A DNA stretch of 64,000 bases from Fibrobacter sp. UWB10 (GTDB lineage Bacteria > Fibrobacterota > Fibrobacteria > Fibrobacterales > Fibrobacteraceae): NCBI RefSeq assembly GCF_900182935.1, contig NZ_FXUE01000002.1:868001-932000 (forward strand), read 5' to 3'. Positions 7,505 to 13,750 of this stretch are shown in pieces. Made by a program: the position numbers and the translations under genes. Below the pieces are notes generated by a model, which did no database searches, was not told the origin of the DNA, and worked only from the letters and a program-made list of their open reading frames with translations. Numbering within the stretch: the stretch's first letter is position 1; each line of letters starts with the position of its first letter.

Positions 7505-8773
7505 TTAATAATTTTTTACACAACGAACAGAGACTCCATATTTTTTGGGATTAGCTGCATCAAACGTAGAGTATTTTGAAATGCCACCTCCCATGCTTTT
7601 ATTTTCTACAGGCTCGGTTTCCCTTGGAAAACCATAATACCCCCCCCCTCCAATATTATCAAAAAAAGAATCTCCATTTTCCTCAAAGCATCTATATCCC
7701 GCAGCAATAAAACTAAATCCAGAGGTATTGTACCCAAAACTAATCGAATACGAGACCTCCGACGCAAGCGTACTCATTCGATCTTCAATATAAGTGCTTC
7801 CGCCTGTCGCATAAGATACGGCGAGCATTTCCAGCTTAGTAATCAAGTGCCAACCGCTCGGGCAAATTCCCTGGTGGAACCCATCATGGTCGGGATCTAT
7901 CTGGTCGGCACAACTCTTGCTATTGCACTCATACGGCAACGCCATCATTTCGGCCCACTGGTAGAGTCCGCCCCACCAGTCGTTACAATATTCAACGCTA
8001 TCGTTATAGCAATACATTTCAACCTTGGTATCATCGTCCTGTTCATTTGCACCGAGCGTTATCTTTTCATGATATTTTAGGTTTTGCGCAAAAACTGTAA
8101 AAGTGATTTTAGGAACGCTGTCCGGGCCGTACTTGTTCGTTATTTCAATGGTCGCATACTTCGTTCCATCACGAGTGTCTTCATATTCACCATAAGACAA
8201 GTTATAACCCAATGGACTCGGCAGGGGTTCATAGCCTCGGCTACTGCTGCTGCGGGCGACGGAACTAGATGAGGGAGGAAGATAAACGACCCACACACCA
8301 TCTACACATTTGGCGAATTCATCTCCTATTTTTTTCTTTAAGCCTTCTTTTGGGCAAGGTCCCCCCATTACATCTTTAGAACTAGAAGAAGATACGGAAA
8401 TTTCACTCGAAGATGAACTAACTGACGAACTGGACTTATCCTTACTACTGCTAGAAGATTCACCCGACTTCACAGAACTTGAGCTCTTGGAGTCGGACGA
8501 GTTCTTTGTTTCTTTTGCGGAACTACTGGACACTTCGGCGGGCTCGGAACCCTTGACACTACTGGAAGACTTGTCTTTTTCCGTAGATTCATTTCCTGAC
8601 GACTTCTTGTCAACAGAAGATGATGACTCATCCAAATCAGAAGTTTCTACCGATGAACTGGAAGTACCGGTTTCGTCGCCACTCGCCGACGAAGAGTCAT
8701 CGCAGGCGGAAAGGGCGAAGAATGCCGCGAGCACCGCCACCCACAAGAAACCAAGACCCTTGACACACTTCAT
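7505..8773 (-). CDS. FISUMP-domain lipoprotein (array member 1)
   Basis: A predicted lipoprotein of 422 residues. The signal peptide ends ALSAC (Cys24). A poly-Ser linker runs to about residue 140. A Cys-pair module follows (CPKEGLKKKIG...AKCVDGVWV), then a second short Ser stretch, then the FISUMP domain (MYCYND, GGLYQWAEMM, GICPSGWHLIT, GVSVRCVKN). The ATG at 8773 was chosen because GGAG sits upstream and the signal peptide starts there; an in-frame TTG at 8851 would add 26 residues but overlaps the upstream micro-gene. The first 80 or so bases, plus sequence before the start, are nearly identical to array member 2. Confidence 0.88.
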   Translation of the reverse strand: MKCVKGLGFLWVAVLAAFFALSACDDSSSASGDETGTSSSSVETSDLDESSSSVDKKSSGNESTEKDKSSSSVKGSEPAEVSSSSAKETKNSSDSKSSSSVKSGESSSSSKDKSSSSVSSSSSEISVSSSSSKDVMGGPCPKEGLKKKIGDEFAKCVDGVWVVYLPPSSSSVARSSSSRGYEPLPSPLGYNLSYGEYEDTRDGTKYATIEITNKYGPDSVPKITFTVFAQNLKYHEKITLGANEQDDDTKVEMYCYNDSVEYCNDWWGGLYQWAEMMALPYECNSKSCADQIDPDHDGFHQGICPSGWHLITKLEMLAVSYATGGSTYIEDRMSTLASEVSYSISFGYNTSGFSFIAAGYRCFEENGDSFFDNIGGGGYYGFPRETEPVENKSMGGGISKYSTFDAANPKKYGVSVRCVKNY

Positions 8774-8873
8774 ACCATTATCTCCTGTAAAAATTTTCAC
8801 CACCCACAAACCAAGCAATGTGAAATATGGAATGTGGAATTTATACCGCAAAATCCATCATCAGACGAGGCTC
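8689..8873 (-). repeat. Homogenised 5' cassette, copy 1
   Basis: About 185 bases spanning the micro-gene C-terminus, the 67-base spacer, the ribosome site and the signal-peptide codons. They differ at only a few positions from 10020-10206. Sequence on both sides diverges sharply. Confidence 0.85.
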
Positions 8874-8930
8874 AAGTGCCTCTATTTTGTAATTGTTTAG
8901 ATTCTTGTCGTTCGGATTTTTCTTAGCCAT
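8841..8930 (-). CDS. Micro-gene with LEPR motif, copy 2 (29 residues)
   Basis: ATG at 8930 has GGAG seven bases upstream. The peptide begins MAKKNPND and ends KIEALEPRLMMDFAV. It is basic at the N-terminus and has no export signal. It sits 31 bases after the stop of the FISUMP gene at 8962 and 67 bases before the start of the FISUMP gene at 8773. Copy 3 has the same length range and an almost identical C-terminal half. It may be a leader peptide, a free micro-protein or a truncated surface-protein start. Confidence 0.6.
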   Translation of the reverse strand: MAKKNPNDKNLNNYKIEALEPRLMMDFAV

Positions 8931-8961
8931 GAGTCTGCTCCGTTCTTTATTTTTCTTGTTT

Positions 8962-10107
8962 TTACCTTAAAAAAGTATCGCCTTCGTCTTGTACACATCG
9001 AATACTCATAAAACCATACTTTCTTGCCGAACTTACTGTGAAATCATCAATAGTAAAATCAACTACTCCGCCATTACTCTCAGACTTTTCGTAGGGGATC
9101 CAAAAACTGGACACTTTATTATAAGGGTATTCATCACCGCTTGGTAGCACGGACATTCCATAAGGATTATTTCCTCTCTTCTTTTCCCATACTGCATGAG
9201 ATAGTAGAGAATAACTCATATTTAATCCGTTTGTGTAGGCAAAGTGCTTCCATTCGGTTTCCGTCATCACGTGCCAACCCGTCGGGCATACCCCCTGAAC
9301 TTTTTTGCTAAGGTCAATGTTGCACTTGGGGTTATCTGCAACACCAACGCTGTCACACACCTTGGGGAGTCCCATCGCCTCGCTCCAGGTGTAACGGGCA
9401 CCAAAGTAGTTGTCGCAATACCAGGGGTCATCCTTGTAGCAGCGTTTTTCGACCTTGCTGTCATCAAATACTGTCGTGGTGCTGTCAATCATTATTTCTG
9501 CGTAATTCAGGTTCTGAGCCATTACGGTAAAACTGTCTATTACAGTTCCACCATTCTGCTGGAACTTTTCATAATATTTGGTTGTCTTGTAAACATTGTT
9601 ATCACGCAAATCTTCGTACGTGCCGTATGCTTTAAACTCCGACCCAAATACGCTATCCATATTCGGGTAAACCTTGGGTTTCACATATTCACCAATGGAA
9701 TCTTGATTCCATTGGCCATTTTTGCAACTATTGTAATAGATTTTACCGGCAAGAACAATCGATGAGGTATCACCGTCTTCACAAAGTTTGAACACAAATT
9801 CAGAGCTGCTACTTTCTCCCTTCTGCGACGAGCTACTGTTTTTTGTGTTTTCTTTTTTTGATGACGAACTATTTGATTTGGCATCGCTTGAAGAATCTTT
9901 ACTCTGATTATCAGAAGATTCAATCTTTTTATCAGAGCTACTTGATTCGTCATCACAATCCTTACAGACCGAAGATGAAGAATCAACCGCCGCACTTTCA
10001 TCCGGTCCGTTGCTAGAGGCCGACGATGAGTCATCGCAACCGGAAAGGGCGAAGAACGCCGCGAGCACCGCCACCCACAAGAAACCAAGACCCTTGACAC
10101 ACTTCAT
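8962..10107 (-). CDS. FISUMP-domain lipoprotein (array member 2)
   Basis: A predicted lipoprotein of 381 residues with signal peptide ending ALSGC (Cys24). A Ser-rich linker extends to about residue 105 and is less regular than in its neighbours. A single Cys-pair module (KLCEDGD...NSCKNGQW) precedes the FISUMP domain (MAQNLNY, KRCYKDDPWYCDNYFGARYTWSEAMGL, GVCPTGWHVMT, SIRCV). The start at 10107 is set by GGAG and the signal peptide, as in member 1. The mature part is clearly different from member 1 although the leaders are near identical. Confidence 0.88.
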   Translation of the reverse strand: MKCVKGLGFLWVAVLAAFFALSGCDDSSSASSNGPDESAAVDSSSSVCKDCDDESSSSDKKIESSDNQSKDSSSDAKSNSSSSKKENTKNSSSSQKGESSSSEFVFKLCEDGDTSSIVLAGKIYYNSCKNGQWNQDSIGEYVKPKVYPNMDSVFGSEFKAYGTYEDLRDNNVYKTTKYYEKFQQNGGTVIDSFTVMAQNLNYAEIMIDSTTTVFDDSKVEKRCYKDDPWYCDNYFGARYTWSEAMGLPKVCDSVGVADNPKCNIDLSKKVQGVCPTGWHVMTETEWKHFAYTNGLNMSYSLLSHAVWEKKRGNNPYGMSVLPSGDEYPYNKVSSFWIPYEKSESNGGVVDFTIDDFTVSSARKYGFMSIRCVQDEGDTFLR

Positions 10108-10206
10108 ACCATTATCTCCTGTAAAAATTTTCACCACCCACAAACCAAGCAATGTAAAATATGGAATGTGGAATTTATACCGCAAAATCCATCATCAGAC
10201 GAGGTT
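10020..10206 (-). repeat. Homogenised 5' cassette, copy 2
   Basis: Partner of 8689-8873. It includes the shared end of the LEPR micro-gene, the 67-base spacer and the signal-peptide region. Confidence 0.85.
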
Positions 10207-10261
10207 CAAGCTGTTCGATTTTGAAATTGTTCATTCCGCGATTGTATTTTTTCTTAGCCAT
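10175..10261 (-). CDS. Micro-gene with LEPR motif, copy 3 (28 residues)
   Basis: ATG at 10261 is preceded by AAGGA. The peptide begins MAKKKYNR and ends KIEQLEPRLMMDFAV. It lies 24 bases after the stop of the FISUMP gene at 10286 and 67 bases before the next FISUMP start. The last 30 or so bases of the gene belong to the homogenised cassette. The first half differs from copy 2 but keeps the MAKK start and the Asn-rich, basic character. Confidence 0.6.
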   Translation of the reverse strand: MAKKKYNRGMNNFKIEQLEPRLMMDFAV

Positions 10262-10285
10262 ATGTCATCCTTTTTAACAGAACCG

Positions 10286-11494
10286 TTAGTCTACTTTTAC
10301 GCACCGAACTGAGAATCCATGCGTTTTGTATGTATCCTGCGTACTGTTTGATTTCGAACTTCTTGTTTGAAGCCCAACAAAAGAAGCAATATTATTATCA
10401 TTAGAACGACCTTCTTCCGGATAGTGCCAATAAGCAGACTCTTCTATATTTCTAAATTCATAGTTCCAATTATATCCAGCACCAATCAGTCCATATCCAC
10501 TATAATTAAAGCCACCAAAGCCCATGCTCCGAATATCGGCAACACCATTTCTATTTCCATTTGCATGCACAACGACATACATATCATCATAAGTTAAAAG
10601 TCTCCATCCATCTGGGCAAATTCCCTGATGGTTTGGCTTAATAGAGTCAGCACAACTCTTGGTGTTGCATTCGCTCGGCAACTTCATCATTTCCGCCCAT
10701 TGATAGAGTCCGCCATACTCTTCGCATTTCATTGTATCATTGTCATAACAATACCGCTCAATCTTGGAATCATCATTTTGATCCTTATTGCCGTCGACCA
10801 TTTCGCCGACATTTAGATTTTCCGCCATGACAGTTACAGAGGCAGCTTTACCATCCTGATTTTTACCATTGATTGTCAGATAATAGTAGGATCGTCCCTC
10901 ATATGTAAACTTTTTGTACGCCCCAGCATGCATACTATCAGCCCCTAATGCTCGATTGCAGAAAGCATACCCAGGCGTGCATAATCTGGAAGAGTCAACT
11001 TCAAAAACGGAACTACTGGATTTAGGCAAGACAGAACTTGAACTAGACTGTTTCACAGAAGAACTGCTACTTTGCATTTCACTCGAAGACGAACTCACCG
11101 ATGAACTAGAGTTGTCCTTGTTGCTGCTGGATGAGTCATCGGACTTCACAGAACTTGAACTCTTGGAGTCAGATGAATTCTTTGTTTCTTTCGCGGAACT
11201 ACTCGACTTAGCGTTACTACTCGATGACTGGTCTTTTTCCATATTTTCGTCACTAGACCCATTCGACTCCGCTGACTCCGGAGCCTGTCCTGAACTTGTC
11301 GAAGGACTCAGGGTGACACTCGAATCAGACGACTCTACAGACGAACTGGAAACACTTGTTTCATCGGAACTTGCCGACGACGAGTCGTCGCAAGCCGAAA
11401 GGGCGAAGAGTGCCGCGAACAAGAAGATGGTTAGAGATTGCTTCCCCTGAAACAAGTTCAGGGTCGCAATGACACGCTGGAAAGACTTTTTCAT
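10286..11494 (-). CDS. FISUMP-domain lipoprotein (array member 3), with in-frame repeat insertions
   Basis: A predicted lipoprotein of 402 residues. The signal peptide is unusually long and ends FALSAC (Cys35). Residues 8-20 (VIATLNLFQGKQS) are encoded by a dispersed GTCATTGCGA...GAAGCAATC palindrome. A second repeat in the linker encodes VTLSPSTSSGQAPE. The Ser-rich linker ends near residue 165 and the FISUMP domain follows (MAENLNVGE, RYCYDND, YGGLYQWAEMM, GICPDGWRLLT, GFSVRCV). The domain is close to that of the gene at 519-1550. GGGAT precedes the ATG. It is the first gene of the reverse-strand array. Confidence 0.88.
   Translation of the reverse strand: MKKSFQRVIATLNLFQGKQSLTIFLFAALFALSACDDSSSASSDETSVSSSSVESSDSSVTLSPSTSSGQAPESAESNGSSDENMEKDQSSSSNAKSSSSAKETKNSSDSKSSSSVKSDDSSSSNKDNSSSSVSSSSSEMQSSSSSVKQSSSSSVLPKSSSSVFEVDSSRLCTPGYAFCNRALGADSMHAGAYKKFTYEGRSYYYLTINGKNQDGKAASVTVMAENLNVGEMVDGNKDQNDDSKIERYCYDNDTMKCEEYGGLYQWAEMMKLPSECNTKSCADSIKPNHQGICPDGWRLLTYDDMYVVVHANGNRNGVADIRSMGFGGFNYSGYGLIGAGYNWNYEFRNIEESAYWHYPEEGRSNDNNIASFVGLQTRSSKSNSTQDTYKTHGFSVRCVKVD
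11281..11317 (-). repeat. Dispersed repeat inside coding sequence (linker)
   Basis: On the minus strand it reads GTCACCCTGAGTCCTTCGAC and continues AAGTTCAGGACAGGCTC, a common intergenic palindrome. It is translated in frame within the Ser-rich linker of the FISUMP gene. Confidence 0.8.
11436..11473 (-). repeat. Dispersed repeat inside coding sequence (signal peptide)
   Basis: On the minus strand: GTCATTGCGA, a hairpin CCCTGAAC / GTTTCAGGG, then GAAGCAATC. It is translated in frame inside the signal peptide of the FISUMP gene, displacing its N-terminal region. Confidence 0.8.
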
Positions 11495-11709
11495 AAAAAC
11501 ATCCCCGTCTATAGTTTATCCTGTTAAATATAGGTAATGCCCCTGCCAAAGTCCATACCTCCCCCATTGTAAAATTTAGGAAACAAGACAAGAGTCCAGA
11601 ATAACGCAGAAAAACAACTTTTTTCAAGGTTTTCCGTCATTATGGTAGATTTGGCGAATTATACGCGGGCTATTTTCGAATTTATGAAAAAGGATTATCT
11701 CACCAAAGC

Positions 11710-11738
11710 TTGCACAAACGGATAGAAAAATATATATT
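11710..11738 (+). promoter_or_regulatory. Promoter of the mntA-hepT-like pair
   Basis: TTGCAC (11710-11715), a 17-base spacer, then TATATT (11733-11738), 22 bases before the ATG at 11761. Confidence 0.6.
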
Positions 11739-11760
11739 GGTAATGTAATAAGGGATAAAT

Positions 11761-12039
11761 ATGGTATTTGCCGAAAACATACTACGGATATTCCGTGAAA
11801 ACAAACTTCTTGCGAAGTATCGCCTGAAGGATGTCTTTGTATTCGGTTCGTCTGTCCGGACTGCAACACCCAACGACATTGACCTGTTAGTTCGTGATTA
11901 CCAGGACTACAATGATCTGTTGTCCTTGCGGAAGGAACTTTCCGAAAAGACCGGCAAGTCCGTGGATGTCGTCATAGAGAAGTTTGCAAACCCCATTATC
12001 CTGTATCGAGCAAACAAGGAGTCCATCCGTGTCGAATGA
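11761..12039 (+). CDS. MntA-like nucleotidyltransferase antitoxin
   Basis: 92 residues with the minimal nucleotidyltransferase core: GSSVRTATPNDIDLLV (about 29-44) supplies the G-S and D-x-D motif that binds metal and nucleotide. In the MntA/HepT systems this protein neutralises the HEPN toxin by adding AMP to its active-site Tyr. AAGGGAT lies just upstream of the ATG. Its end overlaps the beginning of the HEPN gene, as is usual for these pairs. The partner looks frameshifted, so the pair may no longer work as a toxin-antitoxin system. Confidence 0.85.
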   Translation: MVFAENILRIFRENKLLAKYRLKDVFVFGSSVRTATPNDIDLLVRDYQDYNDLLSLRKELSEKTGKSVDVVIEKFANPIILYRANKESIRVE

Positions 12040-12470
12040 CCCCAGGAACGACCTTTTCCATTTGTTGGGGATGCTCGAGGTCCCTGCTGAAAATTCAGAA
12101 ATATACACAGGACATTCATTCCACCGAAGAACTTCTTGAGAAAGAAGATCAAATGGTATTCAATGCGTGTCTGACCTTGCTTGCAAACATAGGCGAATCC
12201 ATCAACAAACTCTCGGACACAGCCAAAGCAGGAATTGCAAGTGAAAATATTCAGGCAATCCGCGGAATGCGAAATAGGATTGTCCACGATTATGCTGGGC
12301 TTGACTCGTTTATCGTTTACAACACTATAAAGAATGACCTTGACCCGCTAAAGGATACCTTTGTGAAAATCATTCATGAAGGTCTAGTAAACAAGTCCTT
12401 TGACGAAGGTGAATTTGAAGCGGCGAAAAGCTCCGGCTTTTACAAGTTCATTGATTTCAATATATTTTAA
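12036..12470 (+). CDS. HepT-like HEPN ribonuclease toxin, apparently frameshifted near its start
   Basis: From about residue 18 on, the frame starting at 12036 is a good HEPN/DUF86 domain: KIQKYTQDIHSTEELLEKED, then NIGESINKLSD, then RNRIVHDY, which keeps the R-x4-H-x-Y catalytic motif. The first 18 residues look wrong for the family. A better N-terminus (SNDPRNDLFHLLGMLE) is read from GTG at 12029 in another frame, overlapping the antitoxin stop. A one-base shift between about 12072 and 12092 would join the two. Possibilities are an inactivating mutation, a sequencing error or a true alternative start. Confidence 0.75.
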   Translation: MTPGTTFSICWGCSRSLLKIQKYTQDIHSTEELLEKEDQMVFNACLTLLANIGESINKLSDTAKAGIASENIQAIRGMRNRIVHDYAGLDSFIVYNTIKNDLDPLKDTFVKIIHEGLVNKSFDEGEFEAAKSSGFYKFIDFNIF

Positions 12471-12604
12471 GGCCTGCTTCACCGTCCCGTCGTTTTGCGT
12501 TAGGGATAGTGACCCCTTGGGGACAAGACCCGCGTAGCGGGGCTTGGTTTTAGGCGGCGGGTGGCAAGCGAAGCGATGGCGGCCGCCCCTAAAATATAGT
12601 CCGA

Positions 12605-12632
12605 CCGCACATATATGTGCGGGAACGCCCAA
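12605..12632. repeat. 18-base palindrome overlapping an inverted GGGAACGCCCAA motif
   Basis: CCGCACATA / TATGTGCGG is a perfect palindrome (12605-12622). It runs directly into GGGAACGCCCAA (12621-12632), the inverse of the motif at 5788 and 7099. The nifJ duplicate begins three bases later. Confidence 0.6.
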
Positions 12633-12634
12633 GA

Positions 12635-13353
12635 GACATCGGTTACGGTGGTCTCGACCACGCCGTGAGCCGTAGGCGACTCGTCATAACGAGTCGTCGG
12701 AGGCGAGAGTGAGCGCCGACCGGAGTGCCACGCAAGAATCTAGCGCGAACGGTCATCATAGGGCCACCGGTGAAAACGTGAACATCTGCGTCCTCGATAC
12801 CGAAGTGTATTCCAACACCGGTGGACAGGCATCCAAGGCCACGAACCGTGGCGCAGTCGCCCTCTTCGCTGCCGCTGGCAAGCGCGCTGGCAAGAAGGAC
12901 CTCGGCCTTATCGCCATGAGCTACAAGAACGTTTACGTGGGCCGTATCGCCCTCGGCGCAAACGACGCTCAGGCCCTAAAGGTTCTCCAGGAAGCAGAAG
13001 CACACAATGGTCCGTCTCTGATCATCTGCTACTGCCCCTGCATCAACCACGGTTTCGATCTCAACAGCCAGCTTCAGCACCAGAAGATGGCTGTGGATTC
13101 CGGTTACTGGACTCTGCTCCGTTACAATCCGGCTCTCGCCGCCGAAGGAAAGGCTCCGCTTATCCTCGACTCCAAGAAGCCGACGATCCCGGTCGCAGAA
13201 TACATCTACACCGAAAACCGCTACAAGCAGCTCACCCGTAACAATCCGGAAGTGGCCAAGAAGCTCGCCGACGACCTCCAGAAGGAAGTTGATGCACGCT
13301 ATGCATTCTACGATGCGATGAGCAAGGACACCGAAGGGTTGATCAGCCTGTAA
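12635..13353 (+). pseudogene. nifJ: Truncated 3' copy of nifJ
   Basis: It encodes the last ~200 residues of the PFOR, ending at the same stop codon as the intact gene. Only the C-terminal part is present, so it cannot be a working enzyme. Between 12663 and 12771 the frame is broken by about 105 extra bases. From 12772 to the stop I count 18 base differences from the intact gene. Seventeen are synonymous and one changes Ser to Asn. That pattern indicates that this copy evolved in a functional gene before it was cut off. Confidence 0.9.
12663..12771. mobile_element. Small inserted element within the nifJ fragment
   Basis: Compared with the intact gene, about 109 bases replace four (TGAT). The insert has a hairpin GACTCGT / ACGAGTC (loop CATA), the text GCCGTAGGCG (also found between the B repeats at 36350) and an end GGTCAT that recalls the ATGACC end of family B. 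It encodes nothing and looks like a small non-autonomous palindromic insertion. No target duplication is evident. Confidence 0.6.
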
Positions 13354-13418
13354 TCGGAAGTGTCATCCTGAGCGGAACGCCGCAAGGCGTGAAGTCGAAG
13401 GATCTCCCCTTTACGAAA

Positions 13419-13453
13419 AGGCTCCCGTTCGAAAGAACGGGGCCTTTTTTTTT
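13419..13453 (+). terminator. Terminator after the nifJ fragment
   Basis: AGGC(T)CCCGTTC / GAACGGGGCCT with a GAAA loop, then nine T. It may be the original nifJ terminator. Confidence 0.85.
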
Positions 13454-13484
13454 GCATTTTTTCATCTTTTTTCGCCAATATCCC

Positions 13485-13515
13485 TTGACAAGCGCGAATA
13501 AACTTTTTATATTTG
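13485..13515 (+). promoter_or_regulatory. Promoter of tRNA-Asp
   Basis: TTGACA (13485-13490), a 17-base spacer, then TATATTTG (13508-13515), 41 bases before the tRNA. Confidence 0.8.
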
Positions 13516-13555
13516 GCTCAGTTCGGTTAGGAAACTGACCAAACGAAAAACCACT

Positions 13556-13631
13556 GGGGTGGTAGCTCAATTTTGGTTAGAGCACCGGCCTGTCACGCCG
13601 GAGGTTGCGAGTTCAAGCCTCGTCTATCCCG
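13556..13631 (+). tRNA. tRNA-Asp (anticodon GTC)
   Basis: A full cloverleaf can be folded: acceptor GGGGTGG / CTATCCC, D stem GCTC / GAGC, anticodon stem CCGGC / GCCGG with loop CTGTCAC, T arm GCGAG-TTCAAGC-CTCGT and discriminator G. The CCA end is not encoded. It lies 150 bases from the right edge of the nifJ-flanked island. Confidence 0.96.
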
Positions 13632-13633
13632 CG

Positions 13634-13663
13634 AAAAAAGACTCTCGATTCGAGGGTCTTTTT
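13634..13663 (+). terminator. Terminator of tRNA-Asp
   Basis: AAAAAGAC.CTCG / CGAG.GTCTTTTT with an ATT loop, directly after the tRNA. Confidence 0.85.
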
Positions 13664-13750
13664 CGTTTACGCCCCTATTTTATTTCGTTTATTTTACCCC
13701 TCCTAAATTCAATGTAAAAATTCTATAATTTATTTTGTTCAGGAGGATCT

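Larger units (their letters stand above)
12635..13406 (+). repeat. Second copy of the nifJ 3'-end duplication
   Basis: Partner of 5022-5698. It includes the 53 bases after the stop with the GTCATCCTGAGCG...GGATCTC repeat, then diverges into a different terminator. Confidence 0.9.

Noticed and set aside
10286-11627. An 88-codon reverse frame starting at 11627 as a separate gene
   Set aside because: It is an out-of-frame reading across the start of the FISUMP gene. Its CHCDPELVSGEAIS text is the usual meaningless translation of the dispersed repeat.
11642-11725. A possible 27-codon frame (MVDLANYTRAIFEF...) before the toxin-antitoxin pair
   Set aside because: There is no good ribosome site, and it overlaps the promoter of the antitoxin gene. 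It is likely chance.
12709-13353. Treating the second nifJ copy as a small functional gene
   Set aside because: Its ATG lies within the inserted element and it encodes only the C-terminal part of a multi-domain enzyme. No promoter or ribosome site is visible.
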